Assembly: GCA_012517865.1 (NCBI GenBank)
Contig: JAAYUC010000006.1
Coordinates: 85,608 to 149,607 of the forward strand
Reading direction: 5' to 3'
DNA length: 64,000 nt
Source: Chloroflexota bacterium
Lineage (GTDB): Bacteria > Chloroflexota > Anaerolineae > Anaerolineales > Anaerolineaceae
Shown: piece by piece, positions 62,799-64,000 of the stretch
How positions within the stretch are numbered: position 1 is the first letter of the stretch
Layout of the letters: each line of letters begins with the position of its first letter
Translations under genes and position numbers: made by a program
The notes under the pieces: generated by a model
Databases searched by the model: none
Told to the model about the DNA's origin: nothing
The model's input: only the letters and a program-made list of their open reading frames with translations

Positions 62799-64000
62799 AT
62801 GAACGAAGCAATCACCATCACAAAATGCGTGTACGGTGGGGACGGCATGGGCAGGCTGGCGGACGGCCGGGCGGTCTTTGTCCCTTTCACCCTGCCTGGC
62901 GAAGAAGTCCTGGTGGAAATCGTTGAAGACACCAGGAATTTCGCGCGCGGGCGGGTGCTGCAACTGCTCACCCCCTCCAGCCGGCGGGTCCCGGCTCCCT
63001 GCCCGCACTTTGGCGAGTGCGGCGGCTGCCACTACCAGCACGCGTCCTACCCGACCCAATTGGCGCTTAAGCTGGAGATTCTCGCAGACCAGCTGGCCCG
63101 TTTGGGCGGTTTCAGCAGTCCCCCCATCAGCGGCATCACGCCCAGCCCGAAAATCTGGAACTACCGCAATCACGTCCAGTTCCACCTGAACGCGCTCGGC
63201 CAGCCCGGTTACATGGACATATCCGGAACGCAGGTCGTGCCAATTTCCCAATGCTGGCTGCCCCTGCCGGAACTGGAGCTGCTCCGGACGCAGCTGGACC
63301 TGAGCCCCGACGCCAATCTCACCCGCGTTTCTTTGCGTCAGGACAGCCTGGAAGAGCAATTCATTCTATTGGAAGGGATGGAGGAAATCGCGCCGGAAAT
63401 GAGCCTGGATTTGCCTGCCTCCGTCTCTTATCAGTCGCCGGATGGACGGGCGATCACACTGGCCGGGCAGGACCAGCTTGTTTACGAAGTGCTGGGCAAA
63501 CAACTCATCATTTCACCGGAAAGCTTTTTCCAGGTCAATCTAAGCGTCGCCGAAAAGATGCTGGAATACGTCCTCAGCCTCGTTCCCGAACAGAAGGGCC
63601 TGCGAATTCTGGAGCTTTACAGCGGCGCGGGGTTTTTCAGCGCCTTTTTGGCGGAAAAGTGCCAAGAACTGACCGCCGTGGAAAGCTCCCCCTCGGCCTG
63701 CTATGATTTTGCCGCCAATCTGGATGCCTACGACCACGTCAGCCTCTACGAAGGGGCTGTGGAGGCAGTTTTACCCGCCCTGGCCGAAGAGCTGCAAACC
63801 CCTGACCTGGTTTTGCTGGACCCGCCGCGCGCGGGACTGCTGCCGGCTGCCCGCAAAGCCTTGCAAACACTAAATTCCGCACGAATTATTTACGTCAGCT
63901 GCGACCCCAGCACGCTGGCACGCGACCTGAAGCACCTGTGTGAGGCGGGATACGCGCTCCAGAGTGTGCGAGCCTTCGATATGTTCCCCCAGACCTATCA
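62799..64000 (+). CDS. rlmD: 23S rRNA (uracil-5-)-methyltransferase, RlmD/RumA type (3' end outside window)
   Basis: 400 codons are visible. TRAM domain first (ITKCVYGGDGMGRLADGR), then iron-sulfur cysteines as CPHFGECGGC and Cys in PISQC. The SAM motif is LELYSGAGFFS, LLDPPRAGL follows, and the nucleophile is Cys368 in YVSCDPSTLARD. TrmA and RlmC/RlmD relatives share these features, so the exact uracil target is not certain. The gene runs off the window edge. Confidence 0.9.
   Translation, partial: MNEAITITKCVYGGDGMGRLADGRAVFVPFTLPGEEVLVEIVEDTRNFARGRVLQLLTPSSRRVPAPCPHFGECGGCHYQHASYPTQLALKLEILADQLARLGGFSSPPISGITPSPKIWNYRNHVQFHLNALGQPGYMDISGTQVVPISQCWLPLPELELLRTQLDLSPDANLTRVSLRQDSLEEQFILLEGMEEIAPEMSLDLPASVSYQSPDGRAITLAGQDQLVYEVLGKQLIISPESFFQVNLSVAEKMLEYVLSLVPEQKGLRILELYSGAGFFSAFLAEKCQELTAVESSPSACYDFAANLDAYDHVSLYEGAVEAVLPALAEELQTPDLVLLDPPRAGLLPAARKALQTLNSARIIYVSCDPSTLARDLKHLCEAGYALQSVRAFDMFPQTY

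Noticed and set aside
62574..63359. 261-codon open frame on the minus strand
   Set aside because: It is antisense to the rlmD-type gene, whose motifs (Fe-S cysteines, SAM loop, catalytic Cys) are clear on the plus strand.

Overview
The window looks like a piece of chromosome from an anaerobic member of the Chloroflexota, most likely class Anaerolineae. The evidence is indirect. GC is moderately high, and secreted proteins end in short hydrophobic-basic tails (LPLLLR, LPHLLK) or carry TPTPT-type linkers. There is a large membrane protein of the TIGR03663 (Agl23-like) type fused to an NHL propeller, an NBR1-type Ig lipoprotein, and a threonyl-tRNA synthetase without a TGS domain under T-box control. 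The species cannot be named from this sequence. No phage, insertion sequence, CRISPR array or rRNA was seen.

Layout. 0-11.9 kb is housekeeping and scattered genes: the tail of an unidentified gene, glmS, a methyltransferase, a degenerate M23-domain lipoprotein, a His-tailed drug/metabolite permease, a zinc-ribbon membrane protein, an S9 peptidase, an alpha/beta hydrolase, and tRNA-Lys and tRNA-Ser. 11.9-34.3 kb is an almost unbroken sugar-phosphate island of 22 genes. 34.5-37.4 kb holds a small membrane protein, phosphoglucose/phosphomannose isomerase, a methyltransferase and the NBR1 lipoprotein. 37.7-50 kb holds the TIGR03663-NHL protein, infC-rpmI-rplT, an M29 aminopeptidase, an AEC transporter, a plant-type LRR protein and a beta-helix protein. 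50-54.8 kb holds thrS with its T-box leader, a MutM-like protein, a small monooxygenase-fold protein and a dipeptide epimerase. 54.8-60.9 kb is a complete peptide ABC transporter. 61-64 kb holds tRNA-Val, serC and the start of an rlmD-type methyltransferase that runs off the end.

The island is the main attraction. It resembles an enlarged fructoselysine (Amadori product) utilisation locus. It has an FrlA-like permease (19.5 kb), an FrlB-like SIS deglycase, a clear FrlC epimerase plus two further FrlC-like proteins, two tandem FrlD-like kinases, an FrlR-like GntR regulator, and a second GntR regulator whose UTRA domain is fused to a complete ROK sugar-kinase domain. Around this core are two FGGY kinases, a UlaE/LyxK/class II aldolase set able in principle to convert L-xylulose to D-xylulose 5-phosphate, a NagB-fold protein missing key catalytic residues, a BtpA-family protein, a HAD phosphatase, a DapA-family lyase, a DUF4432 protein, a PfkB kinase, an amidohydrolase and YjbQ. 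One divergent promoter region (19.07-19.49 kb) carries an operator-like inverted repeat. A related 12-bp motif lies in the promoter of the 34.3-kb operon, which suggests shared control. No sugar ABC or PTS transporter is present, so the FrlA-like permease is the only candidate uptake system inside the island.

All calls come from reading the sequence and remembered family features. No database search was run.
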